A stretch of 60,646 bases of DNA, from positions 1 to 60,646 of IMG/VR virus record IMGVR_UViG_3300046559_000479; one strand, 5' to 3'. This DNA is from a virus. Below, one piece after another: positions 22,389 through 28,675 of the stretch (the stretch's first letter is position 1; each line of letters opens with the position of its first letter). The notes below the pieces were generated by a model. That model was not told where the DNA came from. It was given only the letters and a program-made list of their open reading frames with translations, and searched no databases. The translations under genes were made by a program, and so were the position numbers.

Positions 22389-22413
22389 CCACACCTGTGA
22401 TACACTTTTGCCA
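22389..22413 (+). promoter_or_regulatory. Second operator-like site and leaderless start for the repressor gene
   Basis: CCACACCTGTGATACAC (22389-22405) shares GTGTAT/CACACC half-sites with the first operator. TACACT at 22401-22406 would be a -10 box placing transcription start near the A of the ATG at 22413; no Shine-Dalgarno is present. This resembles lambda cI transcribed from PRM; inference. Confidence 0.4.
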
Positions 22414-22631
22414 TGAGCCTTTCACGGGTCGAAGACAACCTGGAAAAGACTACCAGCTACGCCATCTCCAAGAGTGTGGGGGTAGACGCAAGTCATGTAC
22501 GACACATTCTCCGGGGTACACGGGTCCCTAGTTTAGAGGTCGCGGCACGGATCGCACGGAAACTCAACGTGAGTCTTGATATGTTCTACCGCTACTACTC
22601 ACGGCAGAGCAAACAAACTCCAGTGAATTAG
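22413..22631 (+). CDS. XRE/Cro-CI-type HTH repressor, 72 aa
   Basis: Single HTH domain: 'TTSYAISKSVGVDASHVRHILRG' is the helix-turn-helix, followed by 'PSLEVAARIARKLNVSLDMF', the usual XRE C-terminal helices. No oligomerisation or cleavage domain. It lies divergent to the leftward early operon across 150 bp holding two operator-like sites, so it is the likely repressor of lysogeny or plasmid state. Its last 21 codons are repeated, diverged, beyond the HNH gene at 23274-23339. Confidence 0.8.
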   Translation: MSLSRVEDNLEKTTSYAISKSVGVDASHVRHILRGTRVPSLEVAARIARKLNVSLDMFYRYYSRQSKQTPVN

Positions 22632-22633
22632 TC

Positions 22634-23263
22634 TTGACACTCCCGCAGGAACACCCCAAGGAACACCGTACCTGGATTGGTATGCGTAAGCGGTGCTTTG
22701 ACACAACCGATCCCGCGTACAAGCATTACGGCGGACGAGGTATCGTCGTGTGTGATGAGTGGAGACTTTCCTTTGCGGCGTTTTTTGCTCACATAGGACC
22801 GGCCCCGTCACCTAAGCATCAAGTAGATAGGTACCCAAATAATGACGGCGACTATGAACCTGGAAATGTGCGTTGGGCGACGACTAAAGAGCAGTCAAGA
22901 AACAAACGCAACAACTCCTGGTACCTCGTGGACGGACTACACAAAATGGTGGGGACTGACGCAATAAAATTCTTAGGCAAGAAACCAAACGCCTGCATAA
23001 TACACCATCCGAGAGTGAAGATGCTGGAGAACACCTACAGAAGATACGACATGTTAGAACACCTGCAATTCACCATCGAATGCTACAAGTCCGACATAGA
23101 AGAACACATGGATGGAGTAAAAGAGTTGACAGATCAAATCCGAGTCACTGAGTCCCTGATTGAGGAAGAGAAGGAAAGACGCCAGAGAATAGTGGATAAG
23201 GTTGCAGCTTCCAATCGGCGTTACGAAGAAGCAAAAATCAAAATGCGTGCGGCCTCGGCCTAG
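22634..23263 (+). CDS. HNH homing-type endonuclease with coiled-coil tail
   Basis: 209 aa from TTG at 22634, two bases after the repressor stop. 'YGGRGIVVCDEW' and 'HQVDRYPNNDGDYEPGNVRW' then 'ATTKEQSRNKRN' match phage HNH endonucleases of the I-HmuI-like type. The last 80 residues are a charged coiled coil ('IRVTESLIEEEKERRQRI'), unusual for the family. Lower GC than its surroundings. Ends head-on (4-bp overlap) with the sigma-4-like gene. Probably a recent insertion. Confidence 0.8.
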   Translation: MTLPQEHPKEHRTWIGMRKRCFDTTDPAYKHYGGRGIVVCDEWRLSFAAFFAHIGPAPSPKHQVDRYPNNDGDYEPGNVRWATTKEQSRNKRNNSWYLVDGLHKMVGTDAIKFLGKKPNACIIHHPRVKMLENTYRRYDMLEHLQFTIECYKSDIEEHMDGVKELTDQIRVTESLIEEEKERRQRIVDKVAASNRRYEEAKIKMRAASA

Positions 23264-23556
23264 CCTAGTGCCCGTGAGCCTGGACGCGTTCTATCGGTAT
23301 TACTCGAAACAGGCCCAGGGGTCCGTGTCGGTGAATTAGCGAAGGACCGAAAGTTAATCAGACGTGACTCAACCATCAGTAGGTTAAACTCCAGCATCCG
23401 CCGATTGTGTTTTCTTTCCCTCTCCGCATGAGCCTCTATTTGTCTGACTCGTTCTGTGCAGACACCTAAGCGTAGGCCAATGTCTTTCAACGTGTAACCA
23501 CGATCACGAAGGAGTAGGATAAACTCTCTCCGTTGGACGACCTGAGATCGGGTCAC
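23260..23556 (-). CDS. Sigma-70 region 4-like small HTH protein
   Basis: 98 aa. GTG start in a GTGA overlap. 'RGYTLKDIGLRLGVCTERVR' followed by 'QIEAHAERERK' is the pattern of sigma factor region 4.2 (TL.EIG..LGVT.ERVRQIE). Regions 1-3 are absent, so it cannot be a full sigma factor; it may bind -35-like DNA or act as an anti-sigma or co-activator. The last 25 residues are encoded antisense to the repressor remnant and may be an acquired tail. Confidence 0.7.
   Translation of the reverse strand: MTRSQVVQRREFILLLRDRGYTLKDIGLRLGVCTERVRQIEAHAERERKHNRRMLEFNLLMVESRLINFRSFANSPTRTPGPVSSNTDRTRPGSRALG
23268..23339 (+). pseudogene. Remnant of a repressor 3' end
   Basis: In frame: 'VPVSLDAFYRYYSKQ...VN' and a TAG stop, matching the end of the intact repressor 'VSLDMFYRYYSRQ...VN'. 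Codons differ at many third positions, so it is a diverged copy and not a fresh duplication. It lies antisense inside the 3' part of the sigma-4-like gene. Confidence 0.7.
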
Positions 23557-23876
23557 GTGAGCCCCGCCCAAATCCTCGTGTTGAGGGTGATGATGACCTC
23601 CCTCTCCACGTCGTCCATCATCAACGCCACGAGGACGCGGTCCCCACCCTCGACCTGTTCCGGCTGATAGTCCGGGTGGGATTCCTTCCGAGGACTGATC
23701 TTGAGCACGGTGCCGGGCCACAGGATGTCGCCCGTACTCTTTTTCTGTGCTGTGCCGGGGAGGTGGAGGAGCCCGAGGTCAGACATCGTGGGGGGCTTGT
23801 CGAGGTGGATTATCGCCCTACCTGGGAGGGGGGAGATTCGCGCCACGTCAGACAGTGTAAGTGTGCCCGTGTTCAC
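23553..23876 (-). CDS. GroES-like co-chaperonin
   Basis: 107 aa. Pattern 'ISPLPGRAIIHLDKPPTM', mobile-loop-like 'SDLGLLHLPGTAQKKSTGD', 'GTVLKISPRK' and 'VEGGDRVLVALMMDDV' fits the Cpn10 fold (P-GR-I...GLI-LP..A..K..G.V...G......V.GDRV). Phage GroES homologues (for example T4 Gp31) redirect host GroEL to capsid folding. GTG start in a GTGA overlap; longer frame rejected. Confidence 0.7.
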   Translation of the reverse strand: MNTGTLTLSDVARISPLPGRAIIHLDKPPTMSDLGLLHLPGTAQKKSTGDILWPGTVLKISPRKESHPDYQPEQVEGGDRVLVALMMDDVEREVIITLNTRIWAGLT

Positions 23877-24124
23877 GGTTGCACCCCTCTCCACCTCTCC
23901 TCGAACTCATCCACCGCCTTGTCCGCCGCCAGTCTCGCGTCGTACACGCACTGATGGATACCTTCCTGGGTCGATGGCTCCCGGCCTTCGAGGAACGTGC
24001 TCAGGGCCGTCGTATAGATGTCCAGCCACAATTCGGATATCTCCTTGGCCCGTGCCCGTGTGTCAATCTGGGAACGGTCGCGGGGCTCGGGTTTTGGTTT
24101 GGGTTTTGGTTTGGTCCACGACAT
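23873..24124 (-). CDS. Hypothetical protein, 83 aa
   Basis: Lys/Pro repeat at the N-terminus ('TKPKPKPKPEPRDR'), then a helical domain ('WLDIYTTALSTFLEG', 'ARLAADKAVDEFEERW'). Coupled to the GroES-like gene. Not recognised. Confidence 0.55.
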   Translation of the reverse strand: MSWTKPKPKPKPEPRDRSQIDTRARAKEISELWLDIYTTALSTFLEGREPSTQEGIHQCVYDARLAADKAVDEFEERWRGVQP

Positions 24125-24156
24125 GGGATTATTCTAGCTCCATTTTATAAAAATAT

Positions 24157-24240
24157 ACCTTACCTCACCTGATCGTACCTAGCCTAACCCAGCCTGACTA
24201 CACCGGACCCAGCCCCAACACACTCGTCCACACCGCACCA
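24157..24240 (-). repeat. 5-nt periodic array (RCCYN), 17 units, downstream of the 211-aa gene
   Basis: Plus strand reads ACCTT ACCTC ACCTG ATCGT and continues in strict 5-base register up to the stop codon at 24241: most units have CC at positions 2-3. The minus strand therefore has GG every 5 bases. Not coding on either strand (no long ORF). Function unknown. Confidence 0.75.
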
Positions 24241-24876
24241 CTAATCTTGTGTAGTCTCAAACTTTGTCAACTGGTACCGCCCGAACGTGGGCCGGAAATC
24301 TCCCACACCACAGATCCGGCCCGCGAGACTGAACACCTCGTGGAGAAGTTCTGGACTGACGTACTCGGGCAACACGACTTCAAAAGTCGCATCGACCTCC
24401 CACCCAGCCAACAGTGCGGGCCGGTGCCGTGTGATCCCGTTGCGTTGAATCATCACGCGGCGACGGTCGATGTAGTCCCAATCCTTCTTCCCGGTTGAGC
24501 AATACTCCTCCGTTGGGAAGATCGCCGCCTTGAACAGGTCCATCGCGGATTTCCGAGGTGACCTTGGGTCCTGTTTGAATTTGGCTGCAAGGACGATGGA
24601 CATACGGAACTGTTCCGCTGGTACACACAGGATTCCCTTTTCGTTCCGGTACACGTAGGACTCCAAGTCGTCCTCTTTTTTCGCTTTGCTCCCTTTGGCC
24701 GCTTTCGACTTCGCCTCCACCCCGTCCACCGACCAACGGTGGAAGAGATAGGGAGCCGCCCCGTGGACTCGGACTGACACTGAGTAGGGCTTGTTGATGT
24801 CAATGATCCGTTCCGCGTCGTTCGACACGTCACCGATCATGGTAACTTTCTTCGCTGTTGCTACTGCACTTTTCAT
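24241..24876 (-). CDS. Conserved phage protein of unknown function, 211 aa
   Basis: I recognise the pattern from many phage genomes but not a function: 'VRVHGAAPYLFHRWSVDGVE', 'DDLESYVYRNEKGILCVP', 'FRMSIVLAAKFKQDPRSPRK', 'GITRHRPALLAGWEV' and C-terminal 'GVGDFRPTFGRYQLTKFE'. ATG at 24876 follows GGAGAACGGGTAAAA. It is a free-standing transcription unit bracketed by two 5-nt periodic arrays. Confidence 0.7.
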   Translation of the reverse strand: MKSAVATAKKVTMIGDVSNDAERIIDINKPYSVSVRVHGAAPYLFHRWSVDGVEAKSKAAKGSKAKKEDDLESYVYRNEKGILCVPAEQFRMSIVLAAKFKQDPRSPRKSAMDLFKAAIFPTEEYCSTGKKDWDYIDRRRVMIQRNGITRHRPALLAGWEVDATFEVVLPEYVSPELLHEVFSLAGRICGVGDFRPTFGRYQLTKFETTQD

Positions 24877-24893
24877 TTTTACCCGTTCTCCTG
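24876..24893 (-). promoter_or_regulatory. Recurrent leader element GAACGGGTAAA, copy 4
   Basis: Minus strand CAGGAGAACGGGTAAAAA ends at the ATG of the 211-aa gene; contains the Shine-Dalgarno AGGAG. Confidence 0.45.
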
Positions 24894-24904
24894 AATTGAA
24901 TTTG

Positions 24905-25049
24905 ACCTTACCGCACACAGCCAAGCCTGGGCGAACCCAAACTTACCTGACCTCACCTACCGAACCCCAGCTAACCAGCACCACGCCATACCATGCCTTG
25001 CCATACCGCAACTCGGCTGACCTAGCCTTACCCCACCGAACCACGTCAG
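24905..25049 (-). repeat. 5-nt periodic array (RCCNN), about 29 units, upstream of the 211-aa gene
   Basis: Register ACCTT ACCGC ... GCCAT ACCAT GCCTT GCCAT ACCGC ... ACCTA GCCTT ACCCC ACCGA ACCAC holds across 145 bases; about two thirds of units keep purine-CC at positions 1-3. Runs directly into the palindrome at 25050. Same unit type as 24157-24240. Confidence 0.75.
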
Positions 25050-25081
25050 ACTGTACAATAATCCAAAGGTTATTGAACAGT
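25050..25081. repeat. 32-bp palindrome next to the serine recombinase gene
   Basis: ACTGTACAATAA, 8-base centre TCCAAAGG, TTATTGAACAGT: 12-base arms with one mismatch. Size and symmetry fit a serine-recombinase crossover site; not terminator-like, as no T-tract follows on the minus strand. Confidence 0.55.
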
Positions 25082-25094
25082 CAAGAGGGAATTG

Positions 25095-25748
25095 CTAAGA
25101 GGCGCGTTTGCGGGTGGAATGGGGGCGGGAATGGGGGGAGGGTTTTTGAACGGAGGAGGGAGAGGGGGAGAGTTCCCGGTAGACGTTCAGGGCAGTGGAC
25201 GCCGTGACGTTTAGACGGGTGCCTATGGCCCGCCAACTTAAACCCTCAGAATCCCTCAGGCGTAACACTTCGTCCCGTTTGAACACGATCCTAGGCCGTC
25301 CCAGGGTCTTCCCTTTGGCTTTGGCGGCACGGACGCCTGCAATGGTTCGTTCCCGAATGATTTCGCGTTCAAACTCCGCGACGGCGGCGAGGACTTGGAG
25401 GATGAGGGTGGAAACAGGGTTGGAGGCATCCGTGTCAATGCCTTGACTCACAGCAAGGAACCGGACACCATACCGCTTGAGGGAGTCCATTTGTTGGTGG
25501 AGGTGGAGGACGGAACGGGAGAAGCGATCCAGTTTCCACACAACCACTGTGTCGAAATCCCGTTGCTGGGCGGAAGTCATGAGGCGGTCGAGGGCGGGGC
25601 GGGAGGCTTTGGCACCGGACACACCGGAGTCCACATACTCGTGCGTGAGGGTCCAACCTCGACGGGAACAGTAGTCCCGCAGTTCTTTCAACTGGATTTC
25701 ACAGTTCTGATCGTTGGTGGAAACGCGGGCGTACAAAACTACCTTCAC
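25095..25748 (-). CDS. Serine recombinase (resolvase/invertase family)
   Basis: 217 aa from GTG at 25748. Catalytic Ser10 in 'VVLYARVSTNDQ'; 'VDSGVSGAKASRPALDRLM', 'DTVVVWKLDRFSRSV' and 'AEFEREIIRERTIAGVRAAKAKG' are the standard N-terminal domain motifs; a C-terminal HTH ('GLSWRAIGTRLNVTAS') follows. Length matches small resolvases and invertases, not large phage integrases. Likely resolves multimers of the circular genome or inverts a segment. TTG at 25784 is an alternative start. Palindromes lie on both sides. Confidence 0.93.
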   Translation of the reverse strand: MKVVLYARVSTNDQNCEIQLKELRDYCSRRGWTLTHEYVDSGVSGAKASRPALDRLMTSAQQRDFDTVVVWKLDRFSRSVLHLHQQMDSLKRYGVRFLAVSQGIDTDASNPVSTLILQVLAAVAEFEREIIRERTIAGVRAAKAKGKTLGRPRIVFKRDEVLRLRDSEGLSWRAIGTRLNVTASTALNVYRELSPSPSSVQKPSPHSRPHSTRKRAS

Positions 25749-25762
25749 GTGGACTAGGATAG

Positions 25763-25783
25763 TGCCAATTTCCCCCTTTGGCA
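25763..25783. repeat. Inverted repeat TGCCAA-N9-TTGGCA upstream of the recombinase
   Basis: TGCCAATTTCCCCCTTTGGCA, just before the recombinase start. Possible accessory binding site or operator in the 52-bp gap between genes. Confidence 0.4.
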
Positions 25784-25800
25784 ATTAGGGGAAGTTGGGA

Positions 25801-26172
25801 TTAAGGGTCTATGTGGCGTTCCACGTAGGTCTTGTCTGGGGTGAAAGAGTACTGCCACCAGTTGTCACCAAGACAGAAGAAGACGGACATGGGCTGGTGG
25901 ACGTAGAAGGGCCAACGGTGGTTGCGTTCACGGATGCCTTCTAGGAAATCATCATCAGTCGGCGGCTCGTACCGGATCATACGAAGGTTGAGGGATTCGT
26001 CAATCTTGTTGAAGTCCCAAGTTTTGGGGTGTGGCCCCAGTTCTAAGAAGTGTAGTGGGCACTGGAGGTACAGGAGGCCGTTCTTCGTCACTGATAGTCC
26101 ATAGCTGTCGAGGCAGGCGCGGATGTCGGCCAACTTGCTCTCGGCAGAAAACTCCATCTTTACTTTCAACAC
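25801..26172 (-). CDS. Hypothetical protein, about 123 aa
   Basis: Start GTG at 26172 (GGAGGTGGA before it) or ATG at 26157. 'LADIRACLDSYGLSVTKNG', 'FLEGIRERNHRWPFYVHQP', and a Trp/Tyr-rich end ('NWWQYSFTPDKTYVERHID'). Aromatic-rich soluble protein, not recognised. Confidence 0.55.
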   Translation of the reverse strand: MLKVKMEFSAESKLADIRACLDSYGLSVTKNGLLYLQCPLHFLELGPHPKTWDFNKIDESLNLRMIRYEPPTDDDFLEGIRERNHRWPFYVHQPMSVFFCLGDNWWQYSFTPDKTYVERHIDP

Positions 26173-26321
26173 TCCACCTCCAGAACACCCACCCCGCTCG
26201 ACCACCCCGCTAACGGGTAAACGTCGCTGATGAGTGTTCCGCAGGTCCCCGGCCCCGCGTAGGGGTGGTCGTGACACCGTTTCCGCGAAGGGCCTGCTAC
26301 CCAGGCCGGGGAAAGTCAAAC
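26173..26321. other. 149-bp gap, no gene seen
   Basis: GC-rich spacer between the hypothetical protein and the toxin gene. I see no convincing hairpin, ORF or promoter; it may hold the promoter for the 25801-26172 gene. Confidence 0.4.
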
Positions 26322-26600
26322 TCAGTTCATAATGTGAGGCGACGGATTCATGCGATGGTACGTGTGCCCCGTCCTCAACGTGATCTCAGTAATCACAATC
26401 AACGTCCCTCCCGCCCACTTGTAGAAGATCCGGTAGTCTGGCACTTTGGCACGATACACTGACCTTGATCCTCTCAGCCTGTCACCGGCAAATAGTGGCT
26501 CCCGTTTGATGTCCTCGATCACAGACAGGACCTTATCCTGGACGTGAGCGGGGAGCCTTTTCAATTGCCCCTTCACCTTGGCCGTGTATTTGAGTCTCAC
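26322..26600 (-). CDS. RelE/ParE-like toxin
   Basis: 92 aa. 'LKYTAKVKGQLKRLPAHVQ', 'GDRLRGSRSVYRAKVPDYR' and 'IFYKWAGGTLIVITEITLR' follow the RelE/ParE fold (YR.kv.dyRi.Y). GTG start overlaps the stop of the small upstream ORF (GTGA), the classic antitoxin-toxin order. RelE proteins cleave mRNA on ribosomes and ParE proteins poison gyrase; which applies is not clear. Would support stable maintenance. Confidence 0.78.
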   Translation of the reverse strand: MRLKYTAKVKGQLKRLPAHVQDKVLSVIEDIKREPLFAGDRLRGSRSVYRAKVPDYRIFYKWAGGTLIVITEITLRTGHTYHRMNPSPHIMN

Positions 26601-26767
26601 GACCGGCCTAACTCTCGTAGCACACGGGACTCCGCGATTAGCTTTCCATCGCGAGAGGATTGGAGAATCTTTCGGATTCTGGAGAGATCACGGGCATCCT
26701 CACGGTCCTGTGCCATCTGTGATCCTTTCCATCGTCGTGGTGAGTTCCGTTTTCTACGTAGTGCCAT
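26597..26767 (-). CDS. Putative antitoxin, 56 aa
   Basis: ATG at 26767 with GAGGATTGAGGC upstream. Basic N-terminus ('MALRRKRNSPRRWKG'), then a helical charged segment ('DARDLSRIRKILQSSR') and 'IAESRVLRELGRS'. Assigned by position and GTGA coupling to the toxin; no named antitoxin family recognised. Confidence 0.55.
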   Translation of the reverse strand: MALRRKRNSPRRWKGSQMAQDREDARDLSRIRKILQSSRDGKLIAESRVLRELGRS

Positions 26768-26833
26768 GCCTCAATCCTCTCAAGCCTTTTTGTGTGGGTC
26801 AATGCCCCCGTTTGTGGGGAGAACGTGAGGGGA

Positions 26834-26870
26834 ATAAAAAACGGGCCGGATCACGGAGGACCCGGCCCGA
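26834..26870 (-). terminator. Intrinsic terminator after the lysis region
   Basis: Minus strand CGGGCCGG (26869-26862), 12-base loop, CCGGCCCG, then TTTTTTATT. A strong stem with a T-tract, ending the transcript that comes from 27.2 kb and above. Confidence 0.85.
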
Positions 26871-26909
26871 TTCAGGTTTACTACTCGGAGGATACAACTC
26901 GGAATCTTG

Positions 26910-27227
26910 CTACGGAGCCGGGGCAGGCGTCGGCGTGGGTGCTGGTGCAGCCGGGTCAATCGCGTTGATCGCGGCGGTATTCGTCGCAATCCCGCTCAGT
27001 ATCGCCGTCTGATCCGCCACGGGAACGATAGTCGCTGGGTCGGGTGGTGCCGGTACTCGCGTCTTCAACGCATCAATCGCCGTCGTCTGGGTGGCGAGTG
27101 CCGTCGTTACGTCATCTTTGAACATCCTTATCTCCTTTCCTAGGTGATTGAAGAGGGCGAGGACCACCAGGAGCAAAAAGAAATTCAGTCCAAACGCCAG
27201 TGATATCGTCAATGCTGTCGATGGCAT
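26910..27227 (-). CDS. Membrane protein with Ala/Pro-rich tail, holin-like candidate
   Basis: 105 aa. ATG at 27227 after GAGAGGGGTGAG. One N-terminal span 'LAFGLNFFLLLVVLALF', a short charged stretch, then Thr/Ala/Pro-rich sequence ending in 'PAPTPTPAPAP'. It follows the amidase gene, so a holin or spanin role is possible, but one span and a Pro-rich tail are not diagnostic. Confidence 0.55.
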   Translation of the reverse strand: MPSTALTISLAFGLNFFLLLVVLALFNHLGKEIRMFKDDVTTALATQTTAIDALKTRVPAPPDPATIVPVADQTAILSGIATNTAAINAIDPAAPAPTPTPAPAP

Positions 27228-27250
27228 CTCACCCCTCTCCTGGGTAAAGT

Positions 27251-27766
27251 TTAGCTCACAATTGGTAGGGGTGGAAGTGAAATCTGAGCCTGAGCGAGGG
27301 TCACCACTTTGTCCGGGTCCAGCCCACCCGTACAACAGAGCACGTGGCCGTCTGTCGGGCTCGCTTCATTGTGGGACTTAACGTGGGTACGATCACACGG
27401 GATCTTGAGCACCCCACAGAGCCACGCAACCAACTTACTCGACGCCACGTACTGTTCCTCCGTTGCCGCCAATCCCTCCGCCGTCGCCGCGTGCTCGATC
27501 CCTACAGACCTACTGTTGACCTGGGACGCGTGCCACGTGGTATCGTTCAAGTCCACCAACTGGTACACCGTGCCATCTCTGTCGATTACAAAGTGGGCCG
27601 AGACACGGTGAGGGTGGACACTGGCCCTGAACGTGGCGATGGCGGACGCTGCACTGGACCCCTCCGTGATGTGGAGGATGATGAGGTTTCGATTGGAGAG
27701 AAGGCCGGGGGCCGAGTGATCCACCAGTGGCTCCCATTTCGCGTCGGGGTAGAGTACAAGGCTCAT
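27251..27766 (-). CDS. N-acetylmuramoyl-L-alanine amidase (endolysin)
   Basis: 171 aa, Amidase_2/PGRP-like zinc amidase that cuts the peptidoglycan stem peptide. 'IILHITEGSS' supplies the first zinc His; 'SAHFVIDRDGTVYQLVD' and 'TTWHASQVNSRSVGIEHA' are core motifs; 'VKSHNEASPTDGHVL' carries the C-terminal His region, followed by a Cys pair where relatives usually have a Cys or Asp ligand. No signal peptide, so release would need a holin. Confidence 0.9.
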   Translation of the reverse strand: MSLVLYPDAKWEPLVDHSAPGLLSNRNLIILHITEGSSAASAIATFRASVHPHRVSAHFVIDRDGTVYQLVDLNDTTWHASQVNSRSVGIEHAATAEGLAATEEQYVASSKLVAWLCGVLKIPCDRTHVKSHNEASPTDGHVLCCTGGLDPDKVVTLAQAQISLPPLPIVS

Positions 27767-27987
27767 ATGGTCCCGTTTGACGCTGGGACATCACAGGAGA
27801 ATGTTTTGCCATACTTCTCGGTCGAGTATATTCCCGTCTGCCCCGCCACGGAGTAAGTGGTGCCACCGCACACGGTGTCCGCTACATAGGTCCCCGTGGC
27901 AGGCCCGCCCACGTTGATGTGAATGGCGGTAGTGCCTTGGGCGAGTGACAGGGCCGAGAATACGATCAGGGCTATACAGTGTTTCAC
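27763..27987 (-). CDS. Small exported protein, 74 aa
   Basis: Signal peptide 'MKHCIALIVFSALSLAQG' with probable cleavage near residue 18, then a small Thr/Gly-rich beta protein with two cysteines ('DTVCGGTTYSV', 'KTFSCDVPASNG') that could form a disulfide. GTG start in a GTGA overlap. Function unknown. Confidence 0.6.
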   Translation of the reverse strand: MKHCIALIVFSALSLAQGTTAIHINVGGPATGTYVADTVCGGTTYSVAGQTGIYSTEKYGKTFSCDVPASNGTI

Positions 27988-28232
27988 GGTGCTGGATTTA
28001 GTGGTGGTACCGACACCGGCCCAAGGGCAACAACCGGATGCGCCGCTTCGTCCGCCGCCACGGTGGTACGGGTGTCGGCATTGGTGGCGTACACGACCTG
28101 AGCCACAGTCGCCAACGTGTCCGGTGTGAGGGCGGGGTGTTTCTTAAACAACGCCATGATGTCCTCTACTAGCACTGGGGCCTCCTGGATCAGGAGGGAG
28201 ATTACTGCGGGATTTGCAAGGATAGCGGCCAT
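27984..28232 (-). CDS. Hypothetical protein, 82 aa
   Basis: N-terminal helix 'ISLLIQEAPVLVEDIMALF', then Ala/Thr/Pro-rich sequence. May be a short membrane-associated lysis accessory. Coupled to both neighbours. Confidence 0.5.
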   Translation of the reverse strand: MAAILANPAVISLLIQEAPVLVEDIMALFKKHPALTPDTLATVAQVVYATNADTRTTVAADEAAHPVVALGPVSVPPLNPAP

Positions 28233-28233
28233 T

Positions 28234-28653
28234 TCATTGCACCTGTGCCTGGAGCTGAGTTAATACTGTTTTTACTGCTGTGAGTGCCGCCTGTACCGTC
28301 GCCTCCGTTGGGTTGGGGTTGGGGATCTGAAATCCCGTGAGGAGCACGATAATCTTTTGTTTCTGTACAGGCCACGAGTCGGAGGAGGCAATCTCCATCT
28401 CCACCTTGTCACTGACGAGGGTTGCCGACACGGACCAATCCTCAATCTGTTTCGTATTCCCCGCCGACAGTTTTCCCTGGTCCCTCATTGCAATGGATGT
28501 TTTCACCAATGCGTTGATGGAATCGGCCAACGTCTTGTTGATGTTGTGGGCCTGAGTCTGTGGGGAGTTGGTGACGGGGGAAGGGGTGGTGGCGGTAGGG
28601 GTGCCACATCCTACTAGCCCGAGGGTGATTACGAGTACCAAAAGAGTTTTCAT
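28234..28653 (-). CDS. Lipoprotein, 139 aa
   Basis: Lipobox 'VITLGLVGCGT' with Cys at residue 16, then Thr/Pro-rich spacer and helices ('NINKTLADSINALVKTS', 'QKIIVLLTGFQIPN'). Would be anchored in the cell envelope: a u-spanin-like or superinfection-exclusion role is possible in this lysis cassette. ATG at 28653 follows AAAAGGAAAAC, adjoining palindromic element copy 8. Confidence 0.75.
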   Translation of the reverse strand: MKTLLVLVITLGLVGCGTPTATTPSPVTNSPQTQAHNINKTLADSINALVKTSIAMRDQGKLSAGNTKQIEDWSVSATLVSDKVEMEIASSDSWPVQKQKIIVLLTGFQIPNPNPTEATVQAALTAVKTVLTQLQAQVQ

Positions 28654-28659
28654 GTTTTC

Positions 28660-28675
28660 CTTTTCACCGGGAAAG
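28660..28675. promoter_or_regulatory. Palindromic element variant, copy 8
   Basis: Minus strand CTTTCCCGGTGAAAAG, 6 bases before the lipoprotein ATG and overlapping the 3' end of the upstream gene. Inverted orientation relative to the majority. Confidence 0.65.

Noticed and set aside
22413-23339. Group I intron or intein interrupting the repressor
   Set aside because: The repressor frame closes with its own stop before the HNH gene, so no splicing is needed, and I could not see conserved intron core elements. A degenerate intron is not fully excluded.
24157-25049. Phased arrays as a CRISPR array or tandem repeat locus
   Set aside because: Units are only 5 bases and degenerate; there are no 25-40-bp repeats with unique spacers and no cas genes.
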